Below the pieces are notes generated by a model that had not been told where the DNA came from, did not search any database, and saw nothing but the letters and a program-made list of their open reading frames with translations. This document shows positions 6,804 through 8,520 of a stretch of DNA of 8,520 nt, one piece after another; the first letter of the stretch is position 1; each line of letters begins with the position of its first letter. Position numbers and translations under genes: made by a program. The stretch is from CAYJGN01 sp964369635. GTDB taxonomy: Bacteria; Bacillota; Clostridia; Oscillospirales; Ruminococcaceae. The DNA lies in the NCBI GenBank assembly GCA_964369635.1, contig CAYJGN010000064.1, positions 1 to 8,520 of the forward strand, given 5' to 3'.

Positions 6804-8495
6804 ATGGGGGCGTTCCTCTTATCTGTATCGACATTTATCGTTAAGATAATAGGAGCTGTTTTTAGAATACCTATAACAAATATGATAGGCACTTCAGGGC
6901 TTGGATATTTTGGCACTGCATATAATCTCTATTTTATCGTCTATTCTCTAACGACTTCGGGTATTGCTATTGCAGTCTCGAAGCTTGTTGCTGAGAATAA
7001 AGCGCGCGGTCGCAGAGATAATATCCGTCTTATTGTTCGGTATGCATTTATAATGTTTTTTATAGTTGGCATAATAGGTTCTGTTTTTATGTATATAGCG
7101 GCGCCTTATTTTGCAAAATATATAAATAATCCCGAAGCGATACTGTGCATCTATGCGATAACTCCATCTGTGTTTTTTGGATGTATTATAGCTGTTTTTA
7201 GAGGGTACTATCAGGGGATGTCCGATATGGTACCAACGGCAGTATCACAGATTTTTGAGGCTATTGTAAAGCTTGTTTGCGGATGGTCTCTTTGTTTTTT
7301 AACAGTTGAGTATGCTTACAAAATGCAAAGAGAAGGAAGAGCTTTTTTTGGAATTATCCTTTTATCAAAAGAGCATGCCGCAGAGGTGGTGCTCCCTTAT
7401 GCAGCGGCGGCTGCGATGTTTGGGATAACGGTAAGCGTTGCGCTATCTGCCGTATATCTTTTCTTTAGATACCGAGGGGACGCAGCTCTCAAAAGGGTTC
7501 GAAGCAACAGTAGTGGGTATAATCCGACTTTAAGCATAATGAAAATTGCAATTCCAATATCCCTTGGAGCGGTTATAGCGAATATAACAGGGACCATAGA
7601 CCTTGCAACAATTATGGATAGCTTAAAGCTTTTAAGTGAAACTGAAGCGAAATACCTTCTTTCGGTTTATGGGGATAACATCCTTTTGGGTAGCGATATT
7701 GAAGCGTTGCCAAATATGCTTTATGGAGCATATCAGGTAGCATTTAATTTTCTAAATCTCATTCCGTCGATGACGATAGCCTTTGGAATTGCGATTATAC
7801 CGGTAATATCAAAAGCTGCAGCAGAGCAGAATAAAACAAGAATAGAGCAGGGGACCCAATCGGTAGCAAGGCTTGTTATGACAATAGCGGCACCTGCGGC
7901 AGTTTGTCTTGCGGTGGTTGCAAAACCTGTTATGTTTTTGCTGTACCCTGGGAAGATAAACGAAGTTGCGCTATCGGGAGAGCTTTTATCTATCCTCTCG
8001 ATTTCGATAGTTTTTATCTGTCTGTCAATGCCGCTTGCAAGCATTTTGCAAGGACTTTCAAGAACAGATATTCCAATTAAAATTATGATTGTGTCAGCTC
8101 TTTTAAAGCTATTTATAAACGATAAATTGATAAAAATCCCAACTCTTAATATATATGGCGCCGCAATAGGGACGCTTATTTCATTTAGTTTTGTTTTTGT
8201 GGCACTTTTAATATCGGTTAAAGTGACTTCAGGGGTGCAAATTTCGGTAAGTTCTGTCTTTTTAAAACCTATAACGTCAGCTATTTTTTCGGGCGTTTTG
8301 TGCTATTTTAGCTATAATTATCTATTGGAAATATTTGGAAATCTTATTTCTTTGCTATTTTCGCTGGTGATTTCTATGTCATTTTACATAATTTTATTGC
8401 TATTTTTTAGAGGTTTTCACAAATCGGATTTAAAGATGCTACCACGTACAGAAAAAATTATAAAAGTCCTTGAAAATTTGCGATTATTGAGTTAA
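6774..8495 (+). CDS. SpoVB/YtgP-type polysaccharide or lipid flippase (MOP superfamily)
   Basis: This 573-residue integral membrane protein belongs to the polysaccharide biosynthesis branch of the MOP flippases, which includes SpoVB, YtgP and MurJ-like lipid II flippases. About 14 hydrophobic segments can be placed, roughly at 11-31, 45-70, 88-112, 121-142, 153-178, 205-232, 255-278, 317-344, 363-390, 402-425, 433-450, 458-482, 497-517 and 520-546. Family-typical stretches include the N-terminal VKIIGAVFRIPI (23-34), AVSKLVAENKARG (67-79), FRGYYQGMSDMVP (142-154) and LQGLSRTDIPIK (425-436). A polar stretch at about 283-315 separates two helices. The start is a TTG at 6774 with AGAGGG (6763-6768) 5 nt upstream; an in-frame ATG at 6804 lacks a good binding site and would cut into the first helix. 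The substrate is probably an undecaprenyl-linked precursor for peptidoglycan, spore cortex or surface polysaccharide. SpoVB and YtgP roles cannot be separated from sequence alone. Initiation may be controlled by alternative RNA hairpins in its leader. Confidence 0.9.
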   Translation: MSKSKQQSFVMGAFLLSVSTFIVKIIGAVFRIPITNMIGTSGLGYFGTAYNLYFIVYSLTTSGIAIAVSKLVAENKARGRRDNIRLIVRYAFIMFFIVGIIGSVFMYIAAPYFAKYINNPEAILCIYAITPSVFFGCIIAVFRGYYQGMSDMVPTAVSQIFEAIVKLVCGWSLCFLTVEYAYKMQREGRAFFGIILLSKEHAAEVVLPYAAAAAMFGITVSVALSAVYLFFRYRGDAALKRVRSNSSGYNPTLSIMKIAIPISLGAVIANITGTIDLATIMDSLKLLSETEAKYLLSVYGDNILLGSDIEALPNMLYGAYQVAFNFLNLIPSMTIAFGIAIIPVISKAAAEQNKTRIEQGTQSVARLVMTIAAPAAVCLAVVAKPVMFLLYPGKINEVALSGELLSILSISIVFICLSMPLASILQGLSRTDIPIKIMIVSALLKLFINDKLIKIPTLNIYGAAIGTLISFSFVFVALLISVKVTSGVQISVSSVFLKPITSAIFSGVLCYFSYNYLLEIFGNLISLLFSLVISMSFYIILLLFFRGFHKSDLKMLPRTEKIIKVLENLRLLS

Positions 8496-8498
8496 AAT
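8470..8498 (+). promoter_or_regulatory. Possible sigma-A-type promoter before the last gene
   Basis: TTGAAA (8470-8475) and TAAAAT (8493-8498) each match the consensus at five of six positions with an ideal 17-nt spacer (8476-8492). They overlap the 3' end of the flippase gene. Against it, a transcript starting about 7 nt after the -10 box, near 8505, would cut into the ribosome binding site at 8502-8508. In AT-rich DNA such matches also occur by chance. Confidence 0.25.
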
Positions 8499-8501
8499 AC
8501 T

Positions 8502-8508
8502 AAAGGAG
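8502..8508 (+). promoter_or_regulatory. Ribosome binding site of the gene running off the right edge
   Basis: AAAGGAG is a strong Shine-Dalgarno sequence placed 8 nt before an ATG at 8517. It shows that a further co-directional gene begins 21 nt after the flippase stop codon, so the cluster probably continues. Confidence 0.75.
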
Positions 8509-8516
8509 CGGTTTTA

Positions 8517-8520
8517 ATGG
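8517..8520 (+). CDS. Start codon of a further gene, cut by the right edge
   Basis: Only the ATG and one following base are inside the window, so nothing can be said about the product. The start is supported by the AAAGGAG binding site 8 nt upstream and by its same-strand position 21 nt after the flippase gene. Confidence 0.65.

Noticed and set aside
7733..8044. Minus-strand open frame of 103 codons inside the flippase gene
   Set aside because: Complement of hydrophobic codons in a membrane protein gene; no motif or ribosome binding site supports it.

Overview
The window reads as a compact, ordinary chromosomal stretch from a low-GC, Gram-positive, probably anaerobic bacterium of the class Clostridia. 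The evidence is an AT-rich composition with heavy use of ATA isoleucine codons, strong GAGG-type ribosome binding sites, a RelA/SpoT homologue of the bifunctional Firmicutes type, a HemZ-type radical SAM protein, a type III glutamine synthetase and a SpoVB/YtgP-type flippase. This assignment is inferred from gene content and composition, not from a phylogeny.

All genes lie on the + strand and nearly fill the window. In order they are: the 3' three quarters of a (p)ppGpp synthetase/hydrolase gene (1-1676, cut by the left edge); dtd, D-aminoacyl-tRNA deacylase (1687-2139); a glyoxalase II-like metallo-beta-lactamase-fold hydrolase (2144-2782); hemZ-like radical SAM oxidase (2793-4238); a 118-residue helical protein with a C-terminal zinc ribbon (4247-4603); glutamine synthetase type III (4613-6733); a 14-helix flippase (6774-8495); and the ribosome binding site plus first codon of another gene (8517 onward). 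Intergenic gaps are 10, 4, 10, 8, 9, 40 and 21 nt. No stretch over 300 bases lacks a gene, and no convincing terminator or rRNA, tRNA, CRISPR or mobile element is visible. The spacing suggests one transcription unit or a few overlapping ones.

The first four genes form a housekeeping block (stringent response, tRNA proofreading, thioester/MBL hydrolase, radical SAM tetrapyrrole chemistry) whose order I recall as common in Clostridia. There hisS and aspS often follow hemZ. Here the zinc-ribbon protein and glutamine synthetase follow instead, which would put nitrogen assimilation downstream of the alarmone enzyme if the genes are co-transcribed.

I see no exotic new system. The most interesting non-coding signal is in the only sizeable gap, between glutamine synthetase and the flippase. 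Two mutually exclusive RNA hairpins can form there. One buries the flippase Shine-Dalgarno sequence. The other is a perfect 11-bp stem that leaves the Shine-Dalgarno and TTG start in its loop and is followed by a U-rich tract. This looks like a translational switch or attenuator, but it rests on base pairing alone.
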